From contig NZ_BCVQ01000010.1 of assembly GCF_001591825.1 (NCBI RefSeq), forward strand, positions 1 to 64,000: DNA of 64,000 nucleotides, given 5' to 3'. The DNA is from Rossellomorea vietnamensis NBRC 101237 (lineage in GTDB: Bacteria > Bacillota > Bacilli > Bacillales > Bacillaceae_B). The translations under genes were made by a program, and so were the position numbers. The notes under the pieces were generated by a model, which ran no database searches, was not told where the DNA came from, and was given only the letters and a program-made list of their open reading frames with translations. Positions within the stretch are counted from its first letter, which is position 1. Every line of letters starts with the position of its first letter. Of this stretch, positions 9,817 through 20,618 are shown piece after piece.

Positions 9817-10977
9817 TCAGCCTACTTGCTCAACGATTTTTTGTGCGCCGTCTGCCATGGATTCAGCTGCAATAATATTCAATCCTGACTCATTAAGAAT
9901 TTCTTTCCCTAAGTCAACATTCGTCCCTTCAAGACGAACCACAAGTGGTACTTGAAGACCGATCTGCTTAGCTGCTTCAACAACACCTGTTGCAATGACG
10001 TCACACTTCATGATTCCACCGAAGATATTGACGAATATACCTTTAACGTTTTCATCAGAAAGGATGATTTTGAATGCTTCCGTTACCTTCTCTGCCGTTG
10101 CACCGCCCCCAACGTCCAGGAAGTTAGCGGGATCTCCGCCATAATGCTTCACGATGTCCATTGTAGCCATGGCAAGTCCTGCTCCATTAACCATACAGCC
10201 GATATTACCGTCAAGGGAAATATAGCTCAGGTCATATTTGGAAGCTTCGATTTCTTTTGCATCTTCTTCTTCCAGATCTCGTAATTCGATGACATCCTTT
10301 TGACGGTATAATGCATTTGAATCGAAGTTGAACTTCGCATCAAGTGCCATGACGTCTCCATCACCTGTCACGACTAACGGGTTGATTTCAACAATGGAAG
10401 CATCCTTTTGGATATACACATTGTAAAGACCCATCATGAACTTAGCTGCTTTCCCTACAAGTTTTTGAGGGATATTGATATTGAATGCAATACGTCTCGC
10501 TTGGAAACCCGTTAATCCAACCACTGGATCGATGTACTCTTTAAAGATTTTCTCAGGTGTTTGTTCCGCTACTTCTTCGATTTCCGTTCCGCCTTCTTCA
10601 GAAGCCATCAGGACAACCTGTGAAGTTGCACGGTCGAGTACAAGACCTACATAGTACTCTTTCTTAATATCACAGCCTTCTTCGATAAGTAAGCGCTTTA
10701 CTTCCTTACCTTCAGGACCCGTTTGGTGAGTAACTAAAGTTTTTCCGATTAATTCCTCTGCATATGTACGCACTTCGTCAAGGCTCTTGGCGATTTTGAC
10801 TCCGCCAGCTTTACCCCGGCCACCTGCGTGGATTTGCGCCTTTACAACATATACGCTAGAATCTAACGTCTTCGCCGCTTCTACTGCCTCTTCAGCTGTA
10901 AAAGCCACTTTACCATTTGGTACGGATACCCCGTAATTTCTGAGGATTTCTTTACCTTGATATTCATGGATATTCAT
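9817..10977 (-). CDS. sucC: Succinyl-CoA synthetase, beta subunit (ADP-forming)
   Basis: SucC carries the nucleotide- and succinate-binding sites of succinyl-CoA synthetase. The ATG at 10977 with TAGGAGG upstream gives 386 residues starting [12 protein letters not shown]; the longer frame adds 26 residues not found in the family. An ATP-grasp domain fills the first 240 residues, with [17 protein letters not shown], and the C-terminal flavodoxin-like domain contains [14 protein letters not shown] promoter candidate lies about 45 bases upstream of the start. It begins the sucC-sucD operon downstream of the rnhB-ylqG-ylqH group. Confidence 0.98.
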   Translation of the reverse strand: MNIHEYQGKEILRNYGVSVPNGKVAFTAEEAVEAAKTLDSSVYVVKAQIHAGGRGKAGGVKIAKSLDEVRTYAEELIGKTLVTHQTGPEGKEVKRLLIEEGCDIKKEYYVGLVLDRATSQVVLMASEEGGTEIEEVAEQTPEKIFKEYIDPVVGLTGFQARRIAFNINIPQKLVGKAAKFMMGLYNVYIQKDASIVEINPLVVTGDGDVMALDAKFNFDSNALYRQKDVIELRDLEEEDAKEIEASKYDLSYISLDGNIGCMVNGAGLAMATMDIVKHYGGDPANFLDVGGGATAEKVTEAFKIILSDENVKGIFVNIFGGIMKCDVIATGVVEAAKQIGLQVPLVVRLEGTNVDLGKEILNESGLNIIAAESMADGAQKIVEQVG

Positions 10978-11022
10978 TTTCCATCCTCCTATCAAACTCT
11001 TCAAAAAATAGACTGCGCTTTC

Positions 11023-11051
11023 ATTGTATAAAATGACAGTATATATGTCTA
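11023..11051 (-). promoter_or_regulatory. Candidate sigma-A promoter of sucC
   Basis: The minus strand shows TAGACA, 17 bases, TACAAT, with the -10 box 46 bases before the sucC ATG. The surrounding gap 10978-11216 is very AT-rich, so other promoter-like matches exist there. Confidence 0.45.
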
Positions 11052-11216
11052 CCATTATGCTAAAAATATTATATTAATTTAAAAATTCTGAACATATTTT
11101 GATAGAATCCATCCATATCAAGCCATTTTTACTGGGAGAAATGCACATAAATTATTATACTCAAAAAATATATTTCACCTAATCAGTCTAACATCTTCAC
11201 GGTGACTTCCATCCGG

Positions 11217-11498
11217 TTATTCTTTCCTGGATATGTCTCTGTCCAAACGGTAGATAAACGCAAACACTTCCGCTACGGCCCCGTATAATTCCTCCGGGAT
11301 GGATTCACCGATATCCAGGTTGCCGAGCAGGGATAAAAGACTCTTATCCTCTTGAACAGGCACTCCATGCTCACTTGCTTTTGACAGGATGTTTTCAGCG
11401 ATCATCCCTTTTCCTTTTGCCACGATTTTCGGGGCCGACCCGTCCTGCTGATTATAACCCAGAGCGATCGCTTCTTTTCTCTCGTGCCGGCTTTTCAT
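11217..11498 (-). CDS. ylqH: FlhB C-terminal-like protein (YlqH family)
   Basis: The 93-residue protein resembles the cytoplasmic C-terminal domain of FlhB/YscU, the export-gate component that switches substrate class in flagellar and type III secretion. Stretches such as APKIVAKGKGMIAENI, GVPVQEDKSLLS and IPEELYGAVAEVFAFIYRLD follow the FlhB pattern. The position where FlhB has its self-cleaving NPTH loop reads ERKEAIALGY, so autocleavage cannot occur. There is no membrane segment. The ATG overlaps the ylqG stop by four bases (ATGA), which implies translational coupling. Its function is not established; a role together with YlqG is an inference. Confidence 0.85.
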   Translation of the reverse strand: MKSRHERKEAIALGYNQQDGSAPKIVAKGKGMIAENILSKASEHGVPVQEDKSLLSLLGNLDIGESIPEELYGAVAEVFAFIYRLDRDISRKE

Positions 11499-13240
11499 AT
11501 CCTTACATCAACTCCGGAAAATATCTGATTGAACTCATCCCCTAAGATTCTTTCTGAGAGGCTTTCGTGTTTATCGGGTTTCTTCACCTTTACGGCGGAT
11601 AACTGATAGTCCAATTTCTCGAGGGCATGTTTCAAATCAGGAATGAAAGGCTGGGACAACGCTTCTGCTGCTGGATGGTCATTCCAAACGGTAAGTGAAA
11701 TGACACGGTGCTGAACCTGCATATCGATCAGGGTTTCATCCATTTCCTTCATATTAAGGTAAAATAATACTCGACAATAGTCACCGTCGATGACTCCCTT
11801 TTCTTTCTCTTTTCCTGTCCATTGTAAGGTGATATCCGTGTTTCGTCCAAACAGGTACATTGGAAACTGTTGCACGATTGTTAGGAGAGGGGATGGATCC
11901 TGGGAATGAAGCACTTGATGGTTCATTCTCAGAACAATGTCATCGGCTAATTGGCGAATGTCAGACGCCGGATGGTTCTGGCTTAGCCCGATAAGATGCT
12001 CCTTCAGTGTCTGGTTCTGGACGTCATATCCTCTATGGAGCTGAGCTTCATAGTTGATTCCAAAGTCACCGATCACCCTTTTTAACACTTTGGCCAATTC
12101 ATCTCCCTGAATTTGTTCCGTCAGGTCCGATACCGTCTGGTGGTAAAGCATCTGAAAGATTTTCACCTGATTGGAGGAAGGGGCACCTTTCCCCCATATC
12201 TGTTCAAGCCTGCTAACGTTCACTTCCACTAGCCTTTCTTTCCCTGCTAATCCGATGAGCTGTCTCGCCGCTGCTTCAGGCGTCTCCTCTTCGATTCCCT
12301 CCAGGCGGGTTAGTGAGCCTGTAAGGACGTTCATCCATTTATGCACAAGGGAGGAAGCTTGCTTTGTGGATTCTTGGCCGGATCCTGAAGCCTCGCTACG
12401 ACCGCTTCGAAGCCCTTCAGATGACGATAGCTCGACCCCCATATCTGATGTCACCCTATCAAGGATCATACCCGATAATCCTTCCTTCCATTGATTCATG
12501 ACCGTTTCACCCGGGATGAATCCAAGGGACTTCAATACATCGAAGTGTCCCAAACGGGTAGCGTAGGTCTGGGAGGAATCCGCTAAAACCGTCAAGGCTT
12601 TGATGAGAAGATTTTCAGATATATTTCTTCTCAAGGGTTCCTGAAGCCTTTGAATCATTTGAAGAGTGCCTCCATCTCCTCCCGCTTCTTTTAACCTTGA
12701 AGAAAGAGTATCAAGCATGGAAATAAAATCACCCTTTTCCTCCGCTTTCATCGAAAGGAATACCCTGTCTGTAAATGGCATGTTCCTCTTAGCCATTTCC
12801 ACGATGATCTTTGAATGAAGAGGTGCATCTTTCCCTGTCACATGCTTCCCTGCAAACGCCAGCATCTCTTTATGGATCGGTATCTTATCCTTCACAAGCT
12901 CCTTGACCAAAGAAGTCATTTCTTTCTCATCGCCCGAAACGGATAGATGATTCAGGAGTTTAGAAGCCATACCCTCACCATCACTTTGAGGAGACGGGAT
13001 CAATTTGAGGCTGATTCCTGTCTCTGTCTGCTTCACTTCAACCCATTGACGCTCTCCTTCTTTCAAAGGAGATTCAAGCTTTGCCAAGAACCTCTGACCG
13101 TTTGCAGAAACTTCTGCCAGATCGTCACCCATCAACTTATGTACCTTTATATAGATAATCCTTCCTCCCTGGACCGAAAATGGTTTTCCACCAAGGGAGG
13201 ACAGTGTCTGATTCCTTGCAGTACCGTGAATGTGGGTCAT
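11495..13240 (-). CDS. ylqG: YlqG family protein with a FliK-like C-terminal region
   Basis: The 581-residue protein is an uncharacterised Bacillus protein known by position as YlqG. It has no signal peptide and no membrane segment. The N-terminal part is mixed alpha/beta with a FLAKLE-type segment, and the middle is rich in Ser, Gly and charged residues (about 280-300). The last 110 residues show an alternating hydrophobic pattern (CRVLFYLNMKEMDETLIDMQ, then PDLKHALEKLDYQLSAVKV) that resembles the C-terminal domain of the flagellar hook-length protein FliK. That likeness and its coupling to ylqH, an FlhB-C-like gene, suggest a functional pair. The ATG at 13240 follows AGGGGATGAG. The function is unknown. 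Confidence 0.75.
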   Translation of the reverse strand: MTHIHGTARNQTLSSLGGKPFSVQGGRIIYIKVHKLMGDDLAEVSANGQRFLAKLESPLKEGERQWVEVKQTETGISLKLIPSPQSDGEGMASKLLNHLSVSGDEKEMTSLVKELVKDKIPIHKEMLAFAGKHVTGKDAPLHSKIIVEMAKRNMPFTDRVFLSMKAEEKGDFISMLDTLSSRLKEAGGDGGTLQMIQRLQEPLRRNISENLLIKALTVLADSSQTYATRLGHFDVLKSLGFIPGETVMNQWKEGLSGMILDRVTSDMGVELSSSEGLRSGRSEASGSGQESTKQASSLVHKWMNVLTGSLTRLEGIEEETPEAAARQLIGLAGKERLVEVNVSRLEQIWGKGAPSSNQVKIFQMLYHQTVSDLTEQIQGDELAKVLKRVIGDFGINYEAQLHRGYDVQNQTLKEHLIGLSQNHPASDIRQLADDIVLRMNHQVLHSQDPSPLLTIVQQFPMYLFGRNTDITLQWTGKEKEKGVIDGDYCRVLFYLNMKEMDETLIDMQVQHRVISLTVWNDHPAAEALSQPFIPDLKHALEKLDYQLSAVKVKKPDKHESLSERILGDEFNQIFSGVDVRI

Positions 13241-13290
13241 TCTCTCATCCCCTGTCCTATGGTATTCATCCTACAATTTATTAAAAACAC

Positions 13291-14073
13291 TTATCCCTTT
13301 GTCTGCAGAAGCTCCTTTACCGGTGCGAAGCTTTTCCGGTGAAGCGGGGTCACTCCTAATTGCTCAAGCCCAATTAAATGGTCTTTTGTTCCATACCCTG
13401 CATTTTTCTCGAAAGCATAGCCGGGATATTTTTCAGCATACTCCTTCATCATCCTGTCTCTCGTAACCTTTGCGATAATGGAAGCTGCCGCAATGGATAT
13501 GCTTTTCGAATCCCCTTTGATGATTGACTGACTCGGATACGGCGATACAATCTTCATTGCGTCGATCAATAAGTAATCAGGCTGAACCGGCAGCTTTACG
13601 ATTGCTTCATTCATCGCTTTTTTCGTTGCTTGATAAATATTGATGGAATCGATCTCCTCCGCGTGGACCATTCCAACTCCAATTGAAATCGCATGATGTT
13701 GGATGTATTCATAATACTCTTCCCTTTTACCTTCTGAAAGTTTCTTGCTGTCATTCAATCCTGCCAGGTAGAAGTCTTGGGGAAGGATGACGGCCGCCGT
13801 TACGACCGGCCCTGCAAGAGGTCCCCTTCCCACTTCGTCTATCCCGGCGATACGGGTAAACCCTTGAAGACGCAGCTCCTCTTCATATCGTGTGAGGTCT
13901 TGAAACTCCTTTTTCTCCTTAGCCTGTTTCTTTCGTCCCCTTTCGATCTGAAGCAGAAGTTTCTGAACACCTTTTCTCTCGTCCAGTTTCAATTCTTCCA
14001 AAATCGGATCAGACTCTTTCAGTGTCCCGATCAACTGTTTGATTTCACTGATCGTTCTATGTACTTTCGTCAC
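13291..14073 (-). CDS. rnhB: Ribonuclease HII
   Basis: RNase HII cuts RNA in RNA-DNA hybrids and removes single ribonucleotides from DNA. The 260-residue frame starts at a GTG supported by GAGGAGG seven bases upstream. An N-terminal extension of about 70 residues (TBP-like domain of Bacillus enzymes) precedes the catalytic core. The acidic active-site residues are D79 and E80 in [17 protein letters not shown]171 in LLIDAMKI and the Asp of [13 protein letters not shown]. The gene is preceded by a terminator after rbgA and followed after 50 bases by ylqG. Confidence 0.97.
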   Translation of the reverse strand: MTKVHRTISEIKQLIGTLKESDPILEELKLDERKGVQKLLLQIERGRKKQAKEKKEFQDLTRYEEELRLQGFTRIAGIDEVGRGPLAGPVVTAAVILPQDFYLAGLNDSKKLSEGKREEYYEYIQHHAISIGVGMVHAEEIDSINIYQATKKAMNEAIVKLPVQPDYLLIDAMKIVSPYPSQSIIKGDSKSISIAAASIIAKVTRDRMMKEYAEKYPGYAFEKNAGYGTKDHLIGLEQLGVTPLHRKSFAPVKELLQTKG

Positions 14074-14111
14074 GTATGTTCCTCCTCATCTATATCGGAT
14101 ATCCCGCACAA

Positions 14112-14159
14112 AAATAAAGAGGCTGTGTCAAAGAGATCCATTCCCTTTATACAGCCTCT
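14112..14159 (-). terminator. Intrinsic terminator after rbgA
   Basis: AGAGGCTGT pairs with ACAGCCTCT across a 24-base loop that can fold further, followed on the minus strand by TTATTTTT. It lies between rbgA and rnhB. Confidence 0.75.
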
Positions 14160-14163
14160 GCCA

Positions 14164-15030
14164 TTATTCACTATCTGTTTCAGCTTCACCAATAAAATCA
14201 AATGTCATGGGTCCTAACTGAACATTCCGTATATCCCTGACGATGATTTCAGAAGTCTTGTCATAATTGACTTCTCCACCCGCCATCAGACAGCCTCTTT
14301 TAGCCCCGATCTTATCAAAGCTATCCACTACCTCTTCAGATATCCCTTCGAGGCCGTAACGCTCCTCTAATCGCTCTGGATAATGCTCTGCAAGAAAACG
14401 AAGGCCATATACGGCAATGTCCTGCAAATTCAGGATGGTATCTTTGATTGCTCCCGTCAATGCAAGTTTATAGCCTACCTTGGGATCCTCGAACTTCGGC
14501 CATAAAATGCCGGGGGTGTCGAGCAGTTCAAGCTCTTTACCGACCTTGATCCATTGCTGGGCTTTCGTCACACCAGGTGTATTTCCTGTTTTGGCGATGT
14601 TCTTCTTCGCCAGCCTGTTGATCAAGGTGGATTTACCCACGTTTGGAATCCCCACGATCATTGCCCTGATCGCCCGGGGTCTCATTCCCCTGGACTTCAT
14701 GCGATCGAATTTATCTTTCAGGATCTCTTTAGCAGCCTGCACGATGACTTGAAGTCCTTTGCCGGCTTGTGCATTGACCGCAAGTGCGGTGATCCCCTGC
14801 TCTTTAAAGTAGGCAATCCACTGATTGGTCCTGTTTGTGTCTGCCATGTCTGCCTTATTTAATAAGACGAGTCGCGGCTTTTGACCGATGATTTCTTCAA
14901 TCATCGGATTTCTCGATGATAACGGTATTCTTGCATCTACTAATTCAATCACTATGTCTACAAGTTTTAATTTCTCAGTAACCTGTCTACGAGCTTTAGC
15001 CATATGCCCTGGAAACCATTGTATCGTCAT
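14164..15030 (-). CDS. rbgA: Ribosome biogenesis GTPase RbgA (YlqF)
   Basis: RbgA is required for late assembly of the 50S subunit in B. subtilis. The ATG at 15030 follows TGGAGGTGG and gives 288 residues starting [15 protein letters not shown]. The GTPase motifs are circularly permuted: G4 NKAD at 58-61 comes before G1 GIPNVGKST at 127-135 and G3 DTPG at 171-174. The C-terminal helical domain follows. It lies 27 bases after the signal peptidase gene lepB and ends in a terminator, so the two are probably transcribed together. Confidence 0.97.
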   Translation of the reverse strand: MTIQWFPGHMAKARRQVTEKLKLVDIVIELVDARIPLSSRNPMIEEIIGQKPRLVLLNKADMADTNRTNQWIAYFKEQGITALAVNAQAGKGLQVIVQAAKEILKDKFDRMKSRGMRPRAIRAMIVGIPNVGKSTLINRLAKKNIAKTGNTPGVTKAQQWIKVGKELELLDTPGILWPKFEDPKVGYKLALTGAIKDTILNLQDIAVYGLRFLAEHYPERLEERYGLEGISEEVVDSFDKIGAKRGCLMAGGEVNYDKTSEIIVRDIRNVQLGPMTFDFIGEAETDSE

Positions 15031-15057
15031 ATGACCACCTCCAAACACTTTTTTCTA

Positions 15058-15612
15058 TTATTTCACCAAACCGAAATCTTTAACAGGCCAATAGATCACT
15101 TTCGTGTCCCCGATTACCTCATCGGTCGAGACCGTCCCGATATGACGGCTATCTTTACTGAATCGACGGTTATCCCCCATAACAAAAATTTCTCCATCCG
15201 GTACTCTTTCTTCACCGGTTATATCCTTTAATGAGAAATCTTCGGTTAAGACACCGCCGTCCAATTGATCTTTGTATTCCTTGAGATATGGTTCAGTATA
15301 GGCTTTACCATTTATATATAATGTATCATTTTTATACTCTACTTTATCCCCCGGCAGGCCGATGACCCGTTTGATATAATCCTTTTGCTCAGGGGCATGG
15401 AAAACGACGATATCGAAGCGCTCAGGCTCCCCCAGTTTACTTACAATCATTCGGTCACCATTATGTAAAGTAGGCATCATTGATAATCCGTCAACTACGA
15501 TGGGGGCAAATAAAAAGAATCTGATGATAGCTGCTAATCCAACTGCGATTAACAGGGCCTTCATCCATTCCCACCACTCGTTTTTTTCTTTAACCACATC
15601 TCCACCACCCAT
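15058..15612 (-). CDS. lepB: Type I signal peptidase
   Basis: The enzyme removes signal peptides from exported pre-proteins at the outer face of the membrane. One N-terminal membrane segment spans about 17-38 (MKALLIAVGLAAIIRFFLFA). The catalytic dyad is S44 in VDGLSMMPTL and K81 in DYIKRVIGLPGD, followed by the family box VPDGEIFVMGDNRRFSKDSR. The 184-residue length fits the short Bacillus Sip enzymes. No ribosome site precedes the ATG at 15612. A GTG five codons downstream (15597), preceded by GGTGGTGGAG, may be the true start. B. subtilis lacks a sip gene at this site, whereas some other Bacillus species have one here. Confidence 0.94.
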   Translation of the reverse strand: MGGGDVVKEKNEWWEWMKALLIAVGLAAIIRFFLFAPIVVDGLSMMPTLHNGDRMIVSKLGEPERFDIVVFHAPEQKDYIKRVIGLPGDKVEYKNDTLYINGKAYTEPYLKEYKDQLDGGVLTEDFSLKDITGEERVPDGEIFVMGDNRRFSKDSRHIGTVSTDEVIGDTKVIYWPVKDFGLVK

Positions 15613-15731
15613 GATTTTTTCTATCTTTTTCTATTCTACTAGAAATTCTTCTAATTCTCATTAAAAATTGGTGGTTTCCCGAAAATAGTCGATATCCTCT
15701 TTTCATTCCCTTGACGAAGGGTTTTAGAAAA

Positions 15732-15762
15732 AGGAAAAGGAGCTTGTCTCCAAGCTCCTTTT
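15732..15762 (-). terminator. Intrinsic terminator after rplS
   Basis: AAAAGGAGCTTG pairs perfectly with CAAGCTCCTTTT around a four-base loop, and the minus strand continues with a further T-rich tail. It separates rplS from lepB. Confidence 0.9.
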
Positions 15763-15771
15763 CTTACGTTC

Positions 15772-16116
15772 TTATCGAATTTCTTTAATACGAGCCGCTT
15801 TACCACGTAGATTACGTAGGTAGTAAAGTTTCGCACGACGGACTTTACCGCGACGAATAACTTCTAATTTAGCGATTTTAGGTGTGTGTACTGGGAAAGT
15901 ACGCTCAACACCTACACCGTAAGAAATTTTACGAACAGTAAATGTTTCGCTGATACCGCCACCACGGCGTTTGATTACTACTCCTTCGTATACCTGAATA
16001 CGTTCACGAGTACCCTCAACGATGTTAACGTGTACACGTACTGTATCACCAGGACGGAAAGATGGTAGATCAGAGCGAAGTTGTTCTTTCGTAATATCTT
16101 CGATTAATTTGTGCAT
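15772..16116 (-). CDS. rplS: 50S ribosomal protein L19
   Basis: L19 sits at the interface between the ribosomal subunits. The ATG at 16116, nine bases after AAGGAG, gives 114 residues starting [14 protein letters not shown]; the three codons upstream would need a TTG start inside the ribosome-site spacer. The conserved core includes [30 protein letters not shown] and the basic end [11 protein letters not shown] good promoter and a 100-base leader lie between trmD and this gene, so it can be transcribed independently of the rimM-trmD unit. Confidence 0.98.
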   Translation of the reverse strand: MHKLIEDITKEQLRSDLPSFRPGDTVRVHVNIVEGTRERIQVYEGVVIKRRGGGISETFTVRKISYGVGVERTFPVHTPKIAKLEVIRRGKVRRAKLYYLRNLRGKAARIKEIR

Positions 16117-16213
16117 CTTATTCAACTCCTTCCAACAGATGCTCTTACAAAAGCGATTGATTGCAGCGGAACATCGGGATCCATGACTTCAGGAATTAAC
16201 TCCTCAAGCCACA
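16117..16213 (-). ncRNA. Possible L19 leader (autoregulatory mRNA element)
   Basis: Between the promoter at 16220-16248 and rplS is an untranslated leader of about 95 bases with small inverted segments (for example AGGAGTTAATTCCT). A structured L19 leader upstream of rplS is known in Bacillus and relatives. I assign it by position and the presence of small stems, not by an alignment. Confidence 0.4.
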
Positions 16214-16219
16214 AAGAAT

Positions 16220-16248
16220 ATAATATCATACAGGCATTCAGGATGCAA
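16220..16248 (-). promoter_or_regulatory. Sigma-A promoter of rplS
   Basis: The minus strand shows TTGCAT, 17 bases, TATTAT, immediately after the trmD stop codon and about 100 bases before the rplS start. Confidence 0.6.
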
Positions 16249-16252
16249 TAGC

Positions 16253-16990
16253 CTATTTAGAGTTTCTCCATTCCTCTATCCACGCCTTCTGTCGATCTGT
16301 GAGGGGATAACTCTCTAATAGATCCGGTCTTCTCTCATAGGTCCTTCTCAGGCTCTCTTTCTCTCTCCATTCATCGATCAGGCGATGGTTTCCTGAAATC
16401 AGCTCTCCGGGCACCTTCATCCCTCTGAAATCCGAAGGACGGGTGTAATGAGGATGCTCTAAGAGACCTGAAGAGAACGAATCAAGTATGGGAGAATCCT
16501 CATTCCCAAGGACTCCCGGAAGCAGACGGACAACACTATCTATGACTACCATCGCACCGAGTTCCCCGCCGGTCAACACATAGTCACCAATGGAGATTTC
16601 GTCGGTTACCACGTGCTCTCTGATTCGTTCATCGTAGCCTTCATAATGACCGCAAATAAACACGAGGTGATCTTCTTTCGACAACTCTTCAGCCTTTTGC
16701 TGGGTATATCGTTCTCCCTGTGGGCACATGAGGATGACCCGCGGCGTAGATCCTTCTTCTTTTTTCAAGGCATCGACTGCATCGAATATAGGCTGGGGCT
16801 TCAACACCATTCCAGCCCCCCCGCCGTAAGGGTAATCATCCACCTGATTATGTTTGTTATCAGCGTACTCACGGAAGTTAATCACATTATAAGTAACGGC
16901 TGCTTTCTCAGAGGCCTTTTTTAAGATGGAATCACCGAAGATCCCTTCGAACATACCAGGGAATAAAGAGAGGACGTCAATTCTCATCAT
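16253..16990 (-). CDS. trmD: tRNA (guanine-N1-)-methyltransferase TrmD
   Basis: TrmD methylates G37 of tRNAs that read CNN codons, using S-adenosylmethionine, and so prevents frameshifts. The 245-residue protein belongs to the SPOUT class with the knot region containing [30 protein letters not shown] and [11 protein letters not shown]. It begins [14 protein letters not shown]; the second ATG (16987) is equally possible. The start overlaps the rimM stop, so the two are translationally coupled, which is the usual arrangement. Confidence 0.98.
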   Translation of the reverse strand: MMRIDVLSLFPGMFEGIFGDSILKKASEKAAVTYNVINFREYADNKHNQVDDYPYGGGAGMVLKPQPIFDAVDALKKEEGSTPRVILMCPQGERYTQQKAEELSKEDHLVFICGHYEGYDERIREHVVTDEISIGDYVLTGGELGAMVVIDSVVRLLPGVLGNEDSPILDSFSSGLLEHPHYTRPSDFRGMKVPGELISGNHRLIDEWREKESLRRTYERRPDLLESYPLTDRQKAWIEEWRNSK

Positions 16991-17502
16991 GATAAGAGAC
17001 CTTCCATCGGCTCAATGGTAATAAGCTGATCCTCAATATCAACCATTTTCACGATATCCTCTATATAGGGGATGAGGTACTCTTTCCCTCGCTCACCCTT
17101 CACTACCCATACATCATTCGCACCCGGGCTTAAAATCTCCTTGACGGTACCCAGCTCTTCTCCTGCAGTCGTCACTACCTTACAGCCGACGATTTCATGG
17201 AGATAGTATTCTCCTTCGTCCAGTTCCTGTAACTGGTCTTCCTGCACCTTCAGGATGCCTTCTTTAAACTTCTCAACCTCATTGATATTTTCATACCCTT
17301 CAAACGTAAGCAAATCAAAACTTTTATGATTTCTGTGAGATTTGATCACGAGACCTAGGGGTTCCTGGCCATTTCGGAACAAATAGAGAGTGTTCCCTTT
17401 CTGATAACGCTCTTCGGGGAAATCTGTCGTCGAAACGACTTTCACTTCCCCTTTCACTCCATGAGTGTTGACAATCTTACCTACATTAAACCACTTTTCC
17501 AT
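16987..17502 (-). CDS. rimM: Ribosome maturation factor RimM
   Basis: RimM binds ribosomal protein S19 and assists maturation of the 30S head. The ATG at 17502, preceded by AAGAGGTG, gives 171 residues starting [19 protein letters not shown]; the longer frame has 28 extra residues with no counterpart. An N-terminal RimM beta-barrel covers about 1-90 and a PRC-barrel-like domain follows ([33 protein letters not shown]). It lies 17 bases after ylqD and overlaps trmD. Confidence 0.97.
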   Translation of the reverse strand: MEKWFNVGKIVNTHGVKGEVKVVSTTDFPEERYQKGNTLYLFRNGQEPLGLVIKSHRNHKSFDLLTFEGYENINEVEKFKEGILKVQEDQLQELDEGEYYLHEIVGCKVVTTAGEELGTVKEILSPGANDVWVVKGERGKEYLIPYIEDIVKMVDIEDQLITIEPMEGLLS

Positions 17503-17519
17503 CGCATTCACCTCTTGCA

Positions 17520-17906
17520 TTAACGTATTTCCTTCACTATACCGTCTTCTATGACAATCGTCTTTGAAAGGGTTTCTTCCTCCCAATTGTCACCAACTTG
17601 AATGTCCATCATACCCTGGACTTCCTTTTCCTTCAGCTCGCTGCCGATCGGGAGGATATTCAGCTGTTCCATTTGAAAATCCAATAGCTTGATTTTTTCT
17701 GCCCGTTCATTCAATTCTTTTTCAAAATGCTGATTTAATTTATGAGTGGGGTATTTCTTGCCACGTTCAATCTTTTTCATTTCGAACTGAAGCTGATCAC
17801 TTTCCTTTTTCAGATGAAACTTTTGATTTTCATAGCGTTTCATTAACAGGTCCTTACTCTTTTCTGTGAGGACTTGTTTAATGGTTATCGTATGTATCAC
17901 GTTCAA
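17520..17906 (-). CDS. ylqD: YlqD family protein, unknown function
   Basis: The 128-residue protein matches by position and general character the Bacillus protein YlqD. It begins [17 protein letters not shown] at a TTG codon with AGGAGG seven bases upstream. The middle (about 20-85) is highly charged and predicted to form a coiled coil ([38 protein letters not shown]). A short beta-rich end contains [10 protein letters not shown] and [11 protein letters not shown]. It has no signal peptide or membrane segment. It is placed ahead of rimM and trmD in one probable transcript, which suggests a link to RNA or ribosome maturation, but no function is known. Confidence 0.85.
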   Translation of the reverse strand: MNVIHTITIKQVLTEKSKDLLMKRYENQKFHLKKESDQLQFEMKKIERGKKYPTHKLNQHFEKELNERAEKIKLLDFQMEQLNILPIGSELKEKEVQGMMDIQVGDNWEEETLSKTIVIEDGIVKEIR

Positions 17907-18011
17907 CGTCTTTCCTCCTCCTTTTGTTCACCCCTCACTGATGTCATGGTCTTAAGGGTGTTCTTAGGGGAGAAACGGCTTGTATGGGGCTTTCAGAACC
18001 CTTCTGACGAT

Positions 18012-18017
18012 AGTATA
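18012..18017 (-). promoter_or_regulatory. Possible extended -10 promoter of ylqD-rimM-trmD
   Basis: The minus strand reads TGGTATACT, an extended -10 box, about 100 bases upstream of ylqD and just after the terminator that follows khpA. No good -35 box is visible. Confidence 0.4.
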
Positions 18018-18041
18018 CCATTACACGGCGGTCACCCTATG

Positions 18042-18095
18042 AAAAAGGGGACTGACGTCTTAAGGCTAAGTAGTAACCTTTGTGGGTCAGTCCCC
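18042..18095 (-). terminator. Intrinsic terminator after khpA
   Basis: GGGGACTGAC pairs with GTCAGTCCCC, with a second small stem (AAGG/CCTT) in the loop, followed by TTTTT on the minus strand. It closes the ylxM-ffh-rpsP-khpA unit. Confidence 0.88.
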
Positions 18096-18136
18096 TGATT
18101 CTTAGAGCTTATTGTAATGAGCTTAAGGAAGCTTTC

Positions 18137-18370
18137 TTACTCCACTATCTCTAAGAAAATTTTCTTCTGTTGTGAAGATCCTGCTGCAGCGTATACCACA
18201 GTTCGAATCGATTTAGCTACTCGCCCCTGTTTCCCAATGACCTTACCCATATCCTCGGGGTGAACGGATAACTTATAAGTTAACCCGTTCGTTCCTTCAT
18301 CCAAATCGACGCGGACAGAGTCCGGATGGTCAACCAGGGGTTTCACAATCGTTAGAATAAGATCTTTCAT
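18137..18370 (-). CDS. khpA: KH-domain RNA-binding protein KhpA (YlqC)
   Basis: KhpA is a single KH-domain protein that in Firmicutes pairs with KhpB (Jag) and affects cell division and RNA. The 77-residue product is almost entirely the KH fold, with the RNA-contact loop IGKQG at 45-49 followed by RVAKSIRTVV. It lies 13 bases after rpsP, the usual arrangement, and is followed by a long gap with a terminator. Confidence 0.95.
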   Translation of the reverse strand: MKDLILTIVKPLVDHPDSVRVDLDEGTNGLTYKLSVHPEDMGKVIGKQGRVAKSIRTVVYAAAGSSQQKKIFLEIVE

Positions 18371-18382
18371 CGATCTAATCGA

Positions 18383-20117
<1,735 letters not shown>

Positions 20118-20129
20118 TCATGCCGCCTC

Positions 20130-20462
20130 CTAATCCAATATTTCAAGATCATCAATGAGTTTTAAACAATGAGAAGAATCGATTGATGGCTCTTCTATTT
20201 TTTGTCTGAGTTGGTCAAGAATCTCGTTGCGTTCTTGAAATTTCTTAAATAATAAAAGCTTTTCTTCGTACTCCTCGATCATGGCCTCTGTCCGCTTGAT
20301 GTTATCGTACACTGCCTGACGGCTGACATTATATTCCTCAGCGATTTCACCTAAAGAGAAATCATCCAGATAATAGAGGGACATATAGCTTCTCTGCTTA
20401 GGAGTTAACAAAGATTGATAAAAATCGTAGAGATAATTCATTCTGGTCGTTTTCTCCAGCAC
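20130..20462 (-). CDS. ylxM: Putative SRP-associated helix-turn-helix protein YlxM
   Basis: The 110-residue protein starts at a GTG with AAGGAGG upstream and reads [20 protein letters not shown]. It contains a sigma-factor-like helix-turn-helix ([21 protein letters not shown], about 35-55) followed by a charged helical tail. YlxM family proteins are encoded next to ffh in Firmicutes and have been linked to SRP function in streptococci. It has a clean promoter upstream and heads the ylxM-ffh-rpsP-khpA unit. Confidence 0.93.
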   Translation of the reverse strand: MLEKTTRMNYLYDFYQSLLTPKQRSYMSLYYLDDFSLGEIAEEYNVSRQAVYDNIKRTEAMIEEYEEKLLLFKKFQERNEILDQLRQKIEEPSIDSSHCLKLIDDLEILD

Positions 20463-20502
20463 GGATATCCCTCCTTGTTAAGTGAAAAACCTTTACATAT
20501 GA

Positions 20503-20531
20503 AGAATACAGTGTTTACGGGCGATTGTCAA
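20503..20531 (-). promoter_or_regulatory. Sigma-A promoter of ylxM-ffh
   Basis: The minus strand shows a perfect -35 TTGACA, a 17-base spacer and TATTCT, about 40 bases before the ylxM start. Confidence 0.75.
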
Positions 20532-20556
20532 GGTTAGTAGCGGATTTTTCATAGAG

Positions 20557-20603
20557 AAAAGTAGAGCAGCCTACCAGACTAAACGAATAGTCTGGCAGGC
20601 TCT
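20557..20603 (-). terminator. Intrinsic terminator after ftsY
   Basis: A long imperfect stem (GAGCCTGCCAGACTA against TAGTCTGGTAGGCTGCTC) followed by ACTTTTCTC on the minus strand. It closes the rnc-smc-ftsY unit. Confidence 0.8.
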
Positions 20604-20618
20604 CTTGTGGATCATGAT

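Noticed and set aside
15651-15836. A 61-codon minus-strand frame between rplS and lepB
   Set aside because: It overlaps the end of rplS and runs through its terminator, with no ribosome site.
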